Assembly (NCBI RefSeq): GCF_000252995.1
Contig: NC_015761.1
Span: 2,356,001-2,420,000 of the forward strand
Origin: Salmonella bongori NCTC 12419
GTDB taxonomy: Bacteria > Pseudomonadota > Gammaproteobacteria > Enterobacterales > Enterobacteriaceae
DNA: 64,000 nucleotides
Direction of reading: 5' to 3'
The position numbers and the translations under genes are program-made. Below, piece after piece: positions 52,125-61,893 of this stretch (positions within the stretch are counted from its first letter, which is position 1; every line of letters begins with the position of its first letter). The notes below the pieces were generated by a model. It was not told the origin of the DNA. It worked only from the letters and a program-made list of their open reading frames with translations, and did no database searches.

Positions 52125-53761
52125 ATTTCCAGTGCGCGGGTCACGGTACGCAATAGTTCAGGCAGGTCGGCTTTTGGCAGCATCACTTCAATCAATGACA
52201 AACGCTGCGGACGCGCCAGTCGTGCGAGTATTTCTTCCAGTTGAATAGCCTGCGTCACCCGCCAGCACTCCGCCTGTTGCGCCGCGCTTAGCGCCTGCGG
52301 TATCTGCGTCCAGTTCCAGCTCGCGATGTCGTTATATCGCTGAGCGGCGCCGTGAATGGCACGTTCTACGGTATAACCCTCATTGTTGAGCAGCAGGATG
52401 ATCGGCGCCTGTTCGTCGCGTAACATCGAGCCCATTTCCTGAATCGTTAGCTGAGCCGCACCATCGCCAATAATCAATATCACCCGTCGATCAGGGCAGG
52501 CCGTTTGGGCGCCAAACGCAGCCGGCAAGGAATAGCCAATAGACCCCCACAGTGGCTGCACCAGAACTTCCGCGCCATCAGGCAGCGACAGCGCGGCGGC
52601 GCCAAAGGCAGCGGTGCCCTGATCGACCAGAATAATATCGCCGGGTTTGATAAATTGCTGTAAGGTTTGCCAGAAGTTTTCCTGGGTTAGTGCCCCCTTT
52701 TCAACCGGAATAGATTGCCCGGAGGAACGCGTCGGCGATGGGGCGAAGGCGCATTCAAGACACAGTTCACGCAATATAGATACCGCCAGCTCCATAGGGA
52801 GGGTGAACCAGGAATCGCCAATACGCGACGCGTAAGGCTGGATCTCCAACGTTCGCTCCGCTGGCAACTGTTGGGTAAACCCGGCAGTAAGCGTATCGAC
52901 AAAACGGGTACCAACACAGATGACCATATCGGCATCTTCTATGGCCTGACGGACCTCTTTGCTGCTGGCGCCGGCGCTGTAGGTGCCGACAAAGTTCGGA
53001 TGCTGCTCATTAAAAAGCCCCTTCCCCATCAGTAGCGTCGCATGGGCAATAGGCGTTTCCACCATCCAGCGTTGTAGCAGAGGTCGTAAGCCAAAACGCC
53101 GGGCGAGAAAGTCGGCCAATAGCGCAATGCGCCGGCTGTTCATCAGACACTGGCGAGCATGGTAACGAAATGCCGTCTCCACGCTGCTTTGCGCTTTATT
53201 CGCGGGTAACATCAGAGTTTCTGTGGGTGGAATGGCCGGTTTTTTCGCCACATCAGCGGGCAACAGGATGTAGCACGGTCTGTGGGCAGTAAGCATCTCA
53301 CCCAATACACGGTCAATCTCGTAACAGGCATTCTGCTCATTTAAAACAGCGCTGGCGGCAGATATCGCCTGACTCATGCGATAAAAATGACGAAAGTCGC
53401 CATCGCCAAGCGTGTGATGCATCAGTTCACCGCGCTGCTGCGCATCGCTACAGGGCGCGCCGACGATATGCAATACGGGTACGTATTCCGCGTAACTGCC
53501 CGCGATACCGTTAATGGCGCTAAGCTCTCCGACGCCAAAGGTCGTTAGCAACGCGCCAGCACCCGACATACGGGCATAACCGTCAGCAGCGTAAGCAGCG
53601 TTCAGTTCATTGGCGCATCCCACCCAACGAAGGGTTGGGTGGTCAATAACATGGTCAAGAAACTGCAAATTATAATCGCCCGGCACGCCAAAAAGGTGGT
53701 CAATGCCGCATCCTGCCAGTCTGTCCAGCAAATAATCGGCCACAGTATAGGGGGTTTGCAT
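52109..53761 (-). CDS. ipdC: IpdC, indolepyruvate/phenylpyruvate decarboxylase
   Basis: A 550-aa thiamine diphosphate enzyme from ATG 53761 (ribosome site aagga); the frame open to 53911 is not needed. The catalytic glutamate lies in CANELNAAYAADGYAR near residue 50, the HH pair in LMHHTLGDGDF near residue 115, and the TPP/Mg motif IIGDGAAQLTIQEMGSM to LLNNEGYTVER near residue 435-475. It decarboxylates indole-3-pyruvate to the aldehyde on the way to indole-3-acetate. Absent from this place in E. coli K-12, present in Salmonella and Enterobacter relatives. Confidence 0.92.
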   Translation of the reverse strand: MQTPYTVADYLLDRLAGCGIDHLFGVPGDYNLQFLDHVIDHPTLRWVGCANELNAAYAADGYARMSGAGALLTTFGVGELSAINGIAGSYAEYVPVLHIVGAPCSDAQQRGELMHHTLGDGDFRHFYRMSQAISAASAVLNEQNACYEIDRVLGEMLTAHRPCYILLPADVAKKPAIPPTETLMLPANKAQSSVETAFRYHARQCLMNSRRIALLADFLARRFGLRPLLQRWMVETPIAHATLLMGKGLFNEQHPNFVGTYSAGASSKEVRQAIEDADMVICVGTRFVDTLTAGFTQQLPAERTLEIQPYASRIGDSWFTLPMELAVSILRELCLECAFAPSPTRSSGQSIPVEKGALTQENFWQTLQQFIKPGDIILVDQGTAAFGAAALSLPDGAEVLVQPLWGSIGYSLPAAFGAQTACPDRRVILIIGDGAAQLTIQEMGSMLRDEQAPIILLLNNEGYTVERAIHGAAQRYNDIASWNWTQIPQALSAAQQAECWRVTQAIQLEEILARLARPQRLSLIEVMLPKADLPELLRTVTRALEMRNGG

Positions 53762-53939
53762 GACAGCTTTCCTTCTGACGTTAATATTATGTTGAGTATT
53801 AAGGAACCGTTGTGGCTGTCCAGCATGACGGGTATGAAAGCCTGGAAAACAATGTTTACAGCCGCGAACCGTGAAATCCTGTTGCCTGCTGCTGAGTGTA
53901 ACCGTATACACTATTTATTCATGCCATAGGGGGAATATT

Positions 53940-54938
53940 ATGGTTTATCAGCCCGATGAGAATCGTTATCACACAATGGAATATCGTCGCTGCGGGCGCA
54001 GTGGCATCAAACTCCCCGCCATTTCGTTGGGGTTATGGCACAACTTCGGCGATGCAACACGGGCAGAAAACAGCCGCGCGCTGCTGCAACGCGCGTTCGA
54101 TCTGGGCATTACCCACTTCGACCTCGCCAATAATTACGGTCCGCCGCCGGGATCTGCAGAATATAATTTTGGCCGCATTTTGCAGGAAGATTTTTTACCG
54201 TGGCGCGATGAGTTGATTATCTCCACCAAAGCGGGCTACACCATGTGGGATGGCCCTTATGGCGACTGGGGGTCACGGAAATATCTGATAGCCAGCCTCG
54301 ATCAAAGTCTGAAACGTATGGGGCTGGAGTATGTCGATATCTTTTATCACCATCGCCCCGATCCCGAAACACCGCTGGAAGAGACCATGAAAGCGTTGGA
54401 TCACCTTGTCCGTCAGGGCAAAGCATTGTACGTGGGGATTTCTAACTATCCTGCTGAACGAGCCAGACAGGCTATTGATATCCTGGAGGATCTCGGCACG
54501 CCTTGTCTGATTCATCAGCCTAAATATTCACTTTTTGAACGTTGGGTGGAAGATGAGCTCCTGGCATTGTTACAGGAAAAGGGCGTCGGCAGTATTGCGT
54601 TCTCGCCGCTGGCTGGCGGGCAACTCACTGACCGTTATCTGAATGGTATTCCACAAGATTCCCGCGCGGCAAGCGGAAGTCGTTTTCTTAAACCGGAACA
54701 CATTACCGCCGACAAACTGGAAAAAGTCCGTCAATTGAATGATCTGGCTGCGCGGCGGGGACAAAAATTAGCCCAGATGGCGCTCGCCTGGGTACTACGT
54801 AACGATAATGTTACCTCGGTGCTGATTGGCGCCAGTAAACCGTCGCAAATTGAAGATGCGGTCGGTATGCTGGCGAACCGGCACTTTTCATCGACAGAAT
54901 GCGCAGAAATTGACGCTATCCTGAACACGGAGCTTTAG
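53940..54938 (+). CDS. YghZ-like aldo-keto reductase
   Basis: A 332-aa NADPH-dependent reductase of AKR family 14 type. The catalytic set is visible: Asp-Tyr in THFDLANNYGPPPGSAE, Lys in IISTKAGYTMWDGPY, His in VDIFYHHRPDPETP, and the cofactor loop FSPLAGGQLTDRYLNG with SVLIGASKPSQIEDAV. ATG 53940 follows aggggga. It is divergent from ipdC with a 178-bp gap; E. coli YghZ reduces methylglyoxal and L-glyceraldehyde-3-phosphate, so detoxification of aldehydes is likely. Confidence 0.9.
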   Translation: MVYQPDENRYHTMEYRRCGRSGIKLPAISLGLWHNFGDATRAENSRALLQRAFDLGITHFDLANNYGPPPGSAEYNFGRILQEDFLPWRDELIISTKAGYTMWDGPYGDWGSRKYLIASLDQSLKRMGLEYVDIFYHHRPDPETPLEETMKALDHLVRQGKALYVGISNYPAERARQAIDILEDLGTPCLIHQPKYSLFERWVEDELLALLQEKGVGSIAFSPLAGGQLTDRYLNGIPQDSRAASGSRFLKPEHITADKLEKVRQLNDLAARRGQKLAQMALAWVLRNDNVTSVLIGASKPSQIEDAVGMLANRHFSSTECAEIDAILNTEL

Positions 54939-55051
54939 CAAAAAATGCTCTCCTTCCTGATTTAAGAGTTAGGGCGATGAAACAAACCTTTACTGATTTG
55001 TAATATTGCATTAACAGGCCGGCGACGGCTCGATCGTGAAGGAGAGAAAGT

Positions 55052-55378
55052 ATGTTCAGGTCACTGATTCTGGCGGCAGCCTTGCTGGCTTTTACACCGC
55101 TTGCCGCGAATGCGGGTGAAATCACCCTGTTACCCTCGATAAAATTACAAATTGGCGATCGCGATGATTACGGTAACTACTGGGATGGCGGTCGCTGGCG
55201 CGATCGTGACTACTGGCACAACCATTATGAATGGCGTAAAAATCGCTGGTGGCGCCATGACAACGGGTATCATCGCGGCTGGGATAAACGTAAAGCGTAT
55301 GAACGCGGTTATCGGGAAGGCTGGCGCGATCGCAACGATCATCGCGGGCGAGGACGCGGGCATAAACATCACCACTAA
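55052..55378 (+). CDS. ypeC: YpeC, secreted DUF2502 protein
   Basis: A 108-aa protein with a signal peptide ending at AANAG, then ITLLPSIKLQIGDRDDYGNY and a tail very rich in Arg, Trp, Tyr, His and Asp (DRDYWHNHYEWRKNRWWRHD), ending in GRGHKHHH. It is likely periplasmic and may bind metal, given the histidine-rich tail and the mntH neighbour; this is inference. Length equals E. coli YpeC. Confidence 0.92.
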   Translation: MFRSLILAAALLAFTPLAANAGEITLLPSIKLQIGDRDDYGNYWDGGRWRDRDYWHNHYEWRKNRWWRHDNGYHRGWDKRKAYERGYREGWRDRNDHRGRGRGHKHHH

Positions 55379-55389
55379 TCCCCGCAGAA

Positions 55390-55420
55390 TGATAGCCCGA
55401 TGACGCCACCGCATCGGGCC
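55390..55420. terminator. Hairpin between convergent ypeC and mntH
   Basis: gcccgatg-acgccaccg-catcgggc lies in the 48-bp gap between the two stops. No T-run of note. Confidence 0.5.
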
Positions 55421-55426
55421 TGTCCG

Positions 55427-56668
55427 CTATGACAAGCCCATCACCGTTCCGACCAGTAACCAGAGGTTCAGGGCGACGACCAGCGCCACAATCATCCAGC
55501 CAATCTGTTTCACCCGGCGCGTATTCACCAGTTCCCCCATCAGTGCGCGGTTACTGGTGAAAATCAGTAACGGCACCAATGCCAGCGCAATGCCGAAACT
55601 CAACAGCACCTGGCTCATCACCAGTATTCGGGTAGGGTCCAGTCCCAGCAGAATCACAATAAATGATGGCAGCATGGTAATAGTGCGCCGCACCCACAGC
55701 GGGATATGAAAATGAACAAACCCCTGCATAACCACCTGCCCCGCCAGCGTGCCGACAACGGTAGAAGAAAGCCCGGCCGCCACCAGGCTAAGGCCAAATA
55801 CCGTTGCCGCTGCATGGCTAAGCAAAGGTTCCAGCGTCAGGTATGCCTGATCGAGATCGGCGATGCCAGTGTGTCCGCTGAAATGAAACGCCGCGGCGGC
55901 GGTGGCCATCATTGCCAGATTAACAAAACCGGCAATAGTCATGGCAATAGCCACATCCCATTTTGTAGCTGAATAGCGCTGTTGCCGCGTTCCGCCATGC
56001 AGATGCTGCGTTAAGGAAGAGTGTAAATAAATGACATGCGGCATAATCGTCGCACCAAGCACGCCGGCGGCTAAGAATACCGCTTCCGAGTCAGGCAGCG
56101 CCGGAATAACCATCCCTTTGCCGAGTTGTGCTATATCAGGCTGAGAGAAAAACAGCTCCACAATGTAAGCGGCAGCGACAAAAAGTAGTAAGCCGCCAAT
56201 CACTTTTTCAAGCGGCTTTTGACCATGACGCTGTAACATTAAAATCAGAAACGTCGCAATACCGGTCAATACCGCCCCCTGTAATAAAGAGACGCCAAGA
56301 ATCAGCTTAAAACCAATTGCCGCGCCGATAAATTCCGCCAAGTCGGTGGCCATCGCGATGATTTCTGCCTGTACCCAGTAAAACCAGACTACCGGGCGCG
56401 GATAATGGTCGCGAATTTGCTCTGCCAGATTCTTACCGGTGGCGATTCCAAGCTTTGCTGAGAGGATTTGAATCAGCATTGCCATCAGGTTCGCCCACAC
56501 CACGACCCAAAGCAGCTGATAGCCAAAGCTGGCGCCGGCCTGAATATTGGTTGCGAAGTTACCTGGGTCGATATAACCAATCGCGGCAATGAACGCAGGT
56601 CCCATTAATGCGAGCCTTAACTTGCGCGCCGCCCGTCCGCTGCTATTCTCTACGCGATTGTCAGTCAT
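55427..56668 (-). CDS. mntH: MntH, proton-coupled manganese transporter (Nramp)
   Basis: A 413-aa inner-membrane protein with eleven segments. Metal-site motifs of Nramp proteins are present: GYIDPGNFATNIQAG (DPGN) in helix 1 and TIMPHVIYLHSSL (MPH) in helix 6. It imports Mn2+ and is used by Salmonella in oxidative stress and inside host cells. ATG 56668 gives the published length; the frame extends six codons upstream. Regulated through the MntR and Fur sites below. Confidence 0.96.
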   Translation of the reverse strand: MTDNRVENSSGRAARKLRLALMGPAFIAAIGYIDPGNFATNIQAGASFGYQLLWVVVWANLMAMLIQILSAKLGIATGKNLAEQIRDHYPRPVVWFYWVQAEIIAMATDLAEFIGAAIGFKLILGVSLLQGAVLTGIATFLILMLQRHGQKPLEKVIGGLLLFVAAAYIVELFFSQPDIAQLGKGMVIPALPDSEAVFLAAGVLGATIMPHVIYLHSSLTQHLHGGTRQQRYSATKWDVAIAMTIAGFVNLAMMATAAAAFHFSGHTGIADLDQAYLTLEPLLSHAAATVFGLSLVAAGLSSTVVGTLAGQVVMQGFVHFHIPLWVRRTITMLPSFIVILLGLDPTRILVMSQVLLSFGIALALVPLLIFTSNRALMGELVNTRRVKQIGWMIVALVVALNLWLLVGTVMGLS

Positions 56669-56681
56669 CTTGTGCCTCAAA

Positions 56682-56701
56682 AACATAGCATTTGCTATGT
56701 T
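56682..56701. promoter_or_regulatory. MntR operator of mntH
   Basis: aacatagcatttgctatgtt is a perfect palindrome (8-bp arms, 4-bp centre), 14 bp upstream of the mntH start. It matches the known Salmonella and E. coli MntR box. Another half (gctatgtt) follows at 56706. Confidence 0.9.
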
Positions 56702-56717
56702 TTATGCTATGTTCATT

Positions 56718-56730
56718 GATAATGATTATC
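56718..56730. promoter_or_regulatory. Fur-box-like site of mntH
   Basis: gataatgattatc matches the core of the Fur consensus, 50 bp upstream of mntH. Fur is known to control mntH in Salmonella. Confidence 0.75.
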
Positions 56731-57009
56731 AAGTGCATTTCAATGGATACGGGTGATTACATTAATAGTGTGAAACGATAGACCGATATCATGACGATCT
56801 GCATCGGAACAGTTGGATTAACATTACAAGATTAGCACACTGACATAACTTTTCATTTTCATATTCAGTATAGTAAAAGTGTATTACAGATCACTAATTT
56901 TGAATCTCGTCACAGCTCCTTATTATTGTGTGTGTTGGATCTCGTTTTCTTTACGGTTGTTACATAGAATGTGCACGAAAATTAAACCTGCCTCATATTT
57001 GGAGCAAAT
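56731..57009. other. mntH-nupC intergenic region
   Basis: Holds the divergent mntH and nupC promoters. nupC is known to be under CRP and CytR control; CRP-like half sites (tctcgtcaca, 56901) may be present but I cannot place a full site with confidence. Confidence 0.45.
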
Positions 57010-58212
57010 ATGGACCGCGTCCTTCATTTTGTCCTGGCGCTTGCCGTTGTTGCGGTACTCGCACTGCTGGTTAGCAGCGACCGTAAAAAAATTCGCATTC
57101 GTTACGTCATTCAGTTACTCGTTATCGAAGTGTTACTGGCCTGGTTCTTCCTGAACTCTAATGTGGGTCTTGGCTTCGTGAAAGGTTTCTCCGAGATGTT
57201 TGAAAAACTCCTCGGATTTGCCAACGAAGGGACAAACTTCGTCTTCGGTAGTATGAACGATCAAGGTTTGGCGTTCTTCTTCCTGAAAGTTTTGTGTCCG
57301 ATCGTTTTTATTTCCGCTCTGATCGGTATTCTCCAGCATATCCGCGTTCTGCCAGTGGTCATTCGCGCAATTGGTTTCCTGCTGTCCAAAGTTAACGGGA
57401 TGGGTAAACTGGAATCCTTTAACGCCGTCAGCTCGCTGATCCTGGGCCAGTCCGAGAACTTTATCGCGTATAAAGATATTCTCGGTAAAATGTCCCGCAA
57501 CCGTATGTACACCATGGCGGCTACCGCAATGTCTACCGTTTCCATGTCTATCGTGGGCGCATACATGACGATGCTGGATCCTAAGTATGTGGTGGCTGCA
57601 CTGGTTCTGAACATGTTCAGCACCTTTATCGTTCTGTCGCTGATCAACCCGTACCGCGTGGATGCCAGCGAAGAAAATATCCAGATGTCGAACCTACACG
57701 AAGGCCAAAGCTTCTTCGAAATGCTGGGCGAATACATTCTGGCAGGTTTTAAAGTGGCCATTATCGTCGCGGCGATGCTTATCGGCTTTATCGCGCTGAT
57801 CGCGGCGCTGAACGCTCTGTTCGCTACAGTGACTGGCTGGTTTGGCTACAGCATTTCCTTCCAGGGCATTCTGGGCTACATTTTCTACCCGGTGGCGTGG
57901 GTGATGGGCGTACCGTCCAGCGAAGCGCTACAGGTAGGAAGCATCATGGCGACTAAACTGGTTTCTAACGAATTCGTGGCGATGATGGATCTGCAGAAAA
58001 TTGCCTCTACTCTTTCTCCGCGCGCAGAAGGCATTATCTCCGTCTTCCTGGTGTCCTTCGCGAACTTCTCTTCTATCGGGATTATCGCAGGTGCGATTAA
58101 AGGCCTGAACGAAGAACAGGGCAATGTGGTTTCCCGTTTTGGCCTGAAACTGGTTTATGGCTCCACGTTAGTGAGCGTCCTGTCCGCCTCTATCGCTGCG
58201 CTGGTACTGTAA
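57010..58212 (+). CDS. nupC: NupC, proton-coupled nucleoside transporter
   Basis: A 400-aa inner-membrane symporter of the CNT family that imports pyrimidine nucleosides and adenosine with protons. Signature segments: NAVSSLILGQSENFIAYKDI and GVPSSEALQVGSIMATKLVSNEFVAM, both re-entrant nucleoside-binding regions, and NFSSIGIIAGAIKG. Length equals E. coli NupC. Monocistronic, with a strong terminator downstream. Confidence 0.97.
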   Translation: MDRVLHFVLALAVVAVLALLVSSDRKKIRIRYVIQLLVIEVLLAWFFLNSNVGLGFVKGFSEMFEKLLGFANEGTNFVFGSMNDQGLAFFFLKVLCPIVFISALIGILQHIRVLPVVIRAIGFLLSKVNGMGKLESFNAVSSLILGQSENFIAYKDILGKMSRNRMYTMAATAMSTVSMSIVGAYMTMLDPKYVVAALVLNMFSTFIVLSLINPYRVDASEENIQMSNLHEGQSFFEMLGEYILAGFKVAIIVAAMLIGFIALIAALNALFATVTGWFGYSISFQGILGYIFYPVAWVMGVPSSEALQVGSIMATKLVSNEFVAMMDLQKIASTLSPRAEGIISVFLVSFANFSSIGIIAGAIKGLNEEQGNVVSRFGLKLVYGSTLVSVLSASIAALVL

Positions 58213-58255
58213 AGCACTACGCTTATCAGGCCTCCAGATTCAGGCGTATCAATTC

Positions 58256-58288
58256 AGAAACCGGGGAGGTATCCCCGGTTTTTTTATA
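58256..58288 (+). terminator. Rho-independent terminator of nupC
   Basis: accgggga-ggta-tccccggt followed by ttttttat; just before the stop of convergent pdeA. Confidence 0.9.
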
Positions 58289-58292
58289 CTAC

Positions 58293-60497
58293 TTACTCAC
58301 CTAGCGGGCGCGGACGGCCAATCAGGTATCCCTGCAAACTGTGGACGCCCAGTTGTAATAACAAGTCGCGCTGCGCCGGCGTCTCAACAAACTCGGCGAC
58401 AACACTCAGCGATTTCGCTTTTGCTAAATCAGTGATTGATTTCACAATCATCGCATCCAGGGAGTCCGTCAGAATATCTTTTACGAAACAGCCGTCGATT
58501 TTAATAATATCGGCCTTAAGGCGTTTAAGGCGCTCATAGTTTGCATAACCGGTGCCGAAATCATCAATCGCGATTTTTAAGCCAAACTTACGCAATTGGT
58601 TGATATTATGCATACTGGCTTCTGAATGAGAAAACGCCTGTTCTTCGGTAATTTCTATGATGACCGAAGCAGGTGGAACGCCATAGCGTTTAAAGAGCTG
58701 AATAATGCGCGGCGCCGTCTCTTTTTGCAGCAGAGTCAGCGGCATCAGGTTAACCGAGAAACGCGCCCCCTGATCTGCCGAAGGATGTGCGGAGAGCCAT
58801 TGCAAAAGCGCTTCCATCACCTGCATATCGAACCGCACGCTCAGGTTAAATTGGGCAATAAGCGGAATAAATTGGTTCGGCATCATCATGCCGTCGTCAC
58901 ATCTGAGCCGCGTCAAAATCTCGTCATACCCTTTCCCCTGCGCATCGCGGATAGGTTGCGCGTACAGCACAAGCGCGCCGCGCTCCAGCGCCTGACGGAT
59001 TTTCTGTAACCGTAACACTCGCTCAGTAGTCTGACCTGAAGCAGCTTCAACGCTATGCGTCAGTGAAAGTACCCGATGGTGTGAACAGGATTGTTCCGCC
59101 AACCAGCTTAGCTGGCCCAGCAACGGTTGTAAGGTTTCCTGGCGGCCATCAAACGTTCCCCACGCCGCGCCATACTCCATTTCCAGACCGGTATTGTTCC
59201 AGTAAATTTTCCGGTTATTAAGCACATTGAGCATATGTTGCAGGCGGGCTTCGGTCTCCGGTCCGGTTAACACCAGCAGCAATTCACTACCCGGTAGATG
59301 AAAAATCTTCTCCTTTTCCAGTAGCAGCGGCTGTAACTCACGAAACACCGCGCGTTCACAATGAACACGCATCTGCATACCATAATGTCGACTCAGAAAC
59401 TCCAGGTTTTCCATGCGTAAATAGCACACACTTTGCCCGGCCCCCTGCAAAAGAAACTGTTCCAGCGCACGTAAATTAGGCAGCCGTGTCAGCGGATCGG
59501 TCAGTGCCTGCGTGTGCCACTGCCGGTTCAACCATTCGCTGCGCTGGTTAATCCGCGCCATATACAACAAACAAATACTAAAAGAAATGAGAACCGAAAG
59601 AATAAATGCCAGCGAATATTCTGATCCTACGCCCTGCAGAAAATTGCGGTTATAGCTAAGCAGGAACAGCGCAGTGATAGCCCAGCTTAAATTCAGCAAT
59701 GGATAACGGATTTTTCCCACGCCAAGTGTAAATCCGATAAACAATACCGGCACCAGGTAACCAGCAATATACTTCGTCTCGAAAGGCGTACACAGCACCG
59801 CTAACAGCGTTGCCAATGATCCAAACCAGAGAAACGTAAACAGACGCTTTTCTCTGGCGAGATAAGGGGAAACATTCCTGCGCCAGAAAATACGAATATA
59901 GTGCGGACTGGCCATCATTCGCATAGGATAATAAAAAAAGAAGGTAAAAATGAGCGCAGCAGAAATCAGACTCAGTGTATCGACAATAGAGAAAATAGCA
60001 GTGCCGGTACCAAAAAAAGTAGAGATCGTTACCGGAAAAGCGAGGTAGTGCCCCGCCAGATGCATACTGATTTTTATTCCGAATGGCGTCATCAGTCCTA
60101 ACCAGAAGACGCGTAGCCAGATACCTTTATTGAGTATGCCATAGCGCCAGCGCGTCCCCAACAACCAGCGCACAATGGCGCAAACCACCAACACGGGAAA
60201 CGTCTGGCAAAATAGCAGTACCATCGCCTGCGGCAGGGGTAAATGAAAATTCCACTCATTGGTCAACGTCATTGCGACTATCATCGGCGCGACGCCGCGG
60301 CGGCCAAATAAGAACAAAACGGCAAACATGACGCAAAGAGGTAGCCAGGCCAAAAAAATGTAGCTGGAATCAATAGTAGCGCGAGGAGAAATGGCACGGG
60401 AAACAAGAATAGCCGGAACGGTCAGGCATAAAGCCAGTAAAAATATTTTTATATTTTTTAGGAGATTATACTTATCCGGCATTACGTTAATGCTCAC
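58293..60497 (-). CDS. pdeA: PdeA (YfeA), membrane c-di-GMP phosphodiesterase candidate
   Basis: A 734-aa protein: MASE1-type membrane domain (residues ~15-310, eight or more helices), a degenerate GGDEF domain (residues ~330-480; GSELLLVL in place of the GGDEF loop, so no cyclase activity expected), and an EAL domain (residues ~490-734) in which the signature reads DEILTRL, with intact DDFGTGYANYERLK and IKIDGCFV metal-site regions. It should break down c-di-GMP and so affect motility and matrix, possibly fimbriae. Long frame from ATG 60497; start not certain. Confidence 0.92.
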   Translation of the reverse strand: MSINVMPDKYNLLKNIKIFLLALCLTVPAILVSRAISPRATIDSSYIFLAWLPLCVMFAVLFLFGRRGVAPMIVAMTLTNEWNFHLPLPQAMVLLFCQTFPVLVVCAIVRWLLGTRWRYGILNKGIWLRVFWLGLMTPFGIKISMHLAGHYLAFPVTISTFFGTGTAIFSIVDTLSLISAALIFTFFFYYPMRMMASPHYIRIFWRRNVSPYLAREKRLFTFLWFGSLATLLAVLCTPFETKYIAGYLVPVLFIGFTLGVGKIRYPLLNLSWAITALFLLSYNRNFLQGVGSEYSLAFILSVLISFSICLLYMARINQRSEWLNRQWHTQALTDPLTRLPNLRALEQFLLQGAGQSVCYLRMENLEFLSRHYGMQMRVHCERAVFRELQPLLLEKEKIFHLPGSELLLVLTGPETEARLQHMLNVLNNRKIYWNNTGLEMEYGAAWGTFDGRQETLQPLLGQLSWLAEQSCSHHRVLSLTHSVEAASGQTTERVLRLQKIRQALERGALVLYAQPIRDAQGKGYDEILTRLRCDDGMMMPNQFIPLIAQFNLSVRFDMQVMEALLQWLSAHPSADQGARFSVNLMPLTLLQKETAPRIIQLFKRYGVPPASVIIEITEEQAFSHSEASMHNINQLRKFGLKIAIDDFGTGYANYERLKRLKADIIKIDGCFVKDILTDSLDAMIVKSITDLAKAKSLSVVAEFVETPAQRDLLLQLGVHSLQGYLIGRPRPLGE

Positions 60498-60670
60498 ATC
60501 ATTATATAAGGCACATGAATAATAAGTATATTCACATCATGAAGCAATCTAACAAAAGCTCATATTGACAGACAGAGTAGTACCAACAAACGAAAGTAAA
60601 GAACAGGCTGGAAGCAATAAAGTCAGTAGCATAAAGCAAAAACCCCCGCTTTGCAGCGAGGGTTTGAAAG

Positions 60671-60746
<76 letters not shown>

Positions 60747-60787
60747 ACATTGCTTTACGTACAAACCAAATTTATTGGGAGTAAATT

Positions 60788-60863
<76 letters not shown>

Positions 60864-60895
60864 ACTACGTAAAGCTTGTCGAGTTGACGGGCGGC

Positions 60896-60924
60896 ATCAT
60901 ATGAATTCCCTTCGCATGTGTCAA
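60896..60924 (-). promoter_or_regulatory. Promoter of the tRNA-Ala operon
   Basis: On the minus strand TTGACA (60924-60919) and TATGAT (60901-60896) are 17 bp apart, followed by the GC-rich discriminator gccgcccg typical of stringently controlled stable RNA promoters. Confidence 0.88.
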
Positions 60925-61084
60925 CGGCAAAATGAACTTGTCGAATTCAATCGCTGAAAAAGCATTCAAATAAAAGACAATGCGGCACAACTCGCATTCA
61001 GTAGTTAAACACGTCACGGTTTCGACTAAAATGGTGCTATAAAATAAACCCCTAATTAACCCCACGTCTATTCAGGGAATCGTT

Positions 61085-61447
61085 ATGTTCAAGGAACGGA
61101 TGACGCCAGAAGAACTCGCTAATCTCACCGGTTACAGCCGACAAACCATCAATAAATGGGTACGGAAAGAAGGCTGGGCGACGTCACCCAAACCCGGCGT
61201 CCAGGGCGGTAAAGCCCGCCTGGTTCATGTAAACGAACAGGTTCGTGAATATATCCGCAGCGCTGAGCGTTCGGTTGACCACCAGGCAGACACATTCACG
61301 CCTGCCGGCGACGCGTCACTTGAAGCGCTACTCATGACGCTCGCCAAAGAGATGACATTATCCGAGCAGAAACAGCTTACCTCTCTCCTCGTTCGTGAAG
61401 GGATTACAGGTTTGTTACAACGCTTAGGGATACGCGATAGCAAATAA
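61085..61447 (+). CDS. yfeC: YfeC, putative DNA-binding protein (DUF1323)
   Basis: A 120-aa protein with an N-terminal MerR-like HTH (EELANLTGYSRQTINKWVRK) and a wing (GVQGGKARLVHVNEQVREYI), an acidic linker and a helical C terminus ending LLVREGITGLLQRLGI. It is a paralogue of YfeD, one base downstream. Ribosome site agggaa. Targets unknown. Confidence 0.9.
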   Translation: MFKERMTPEELANLTGYSRQTINKWVRKEGWATSPKPGVQGGKARLVHVNEQVREYIRSAERSVDHQADTFTPAGDASLEALLMTLAKEMTLSEQKQLTSLLVREGITGLLQRLGIRDSK

Positions 61448-61448
61448 T

Positions 61449-61841
61449 ATGAAAAGATTACGCAGTAAAATGACCACAGAAGAGCTGGCTGAATGCCTCG
61501 GCGTGGCCAGACAGACCGTCAATCGCTGGATCAGAGAACAACACTGGAAAACCGAAAAATTCCCGGGTGTTAAAGGCGGACGCGCAAGACTCATTCACAT
61601 TGATGCCAGCGTGCGGGAGTTTATTCTGAACATTCCGGCTTTTCGCAAACTGCCTGCTTTTTATCAGGCTGAAGAGCCTTTTGCAGAATATGCGAACGCG
61701 GTACACAGCCACGCTTATCGGCAAATCATTGATGCTGTTGAAAACATGTCTGCTCAGGAACAGGAAAAACTGGCGCTATTTTTATCGCGGGAAGGCATTC
61801 GTGGTTTTCTGACGCGCTTAGGTATCAATGAGTCGGACTAA
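61449..61841 (+). CDS. yfeD: YfeD, putative DNA-binding protein (DUF1323)
   Basis: A 130-aa paralogue of YfeC: TEELAECLGVARQTVNRWIR is the HTH, followed by GVKGGRARLIHIDASVREFI and the same closing pattern LFLSREGIRGFLTRLGI. The pair starts one base after yfeC, so it is one operon from a tandem duplication. Function unknown. Confidence 0.9.
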   Translation: MKRLRSKMTTEELAECLGVARQTVNRWIREQHWKTEKFPGVKGGRARLIHIDASVREFILNIPAFRKLPAFYQAEEPFAEYANAVHSHAYRQIIDAVENMSAQEQEKLALFLSREGIRGFLTRLGINESD

Positions 61842-61845
61842 AAGG

Positions 61846-61875
61846 TAAAAACGGCAGGTGTTTTTCCTGCCGTGT
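61846..61875 (-). terminator. Terminator between yfeD and gltX
   Basis: acggcagg-tgttttt-cctgccgt; on the minus strand the hairpin is followed by tttttacc, so it ends gltX, and it may also stop yfeD. Confidence 0.8.
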
Positions 61876-61893
61876 CGTCTATTTCAGCTCTTG

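Noticed and set aside
56690..57009. Manganese riboswitch upstream of mntH
   Set aside because: The start codon lies only 14 bp from the MntR palindrome and I see no yybP-ykoY-type fold in the short leader.
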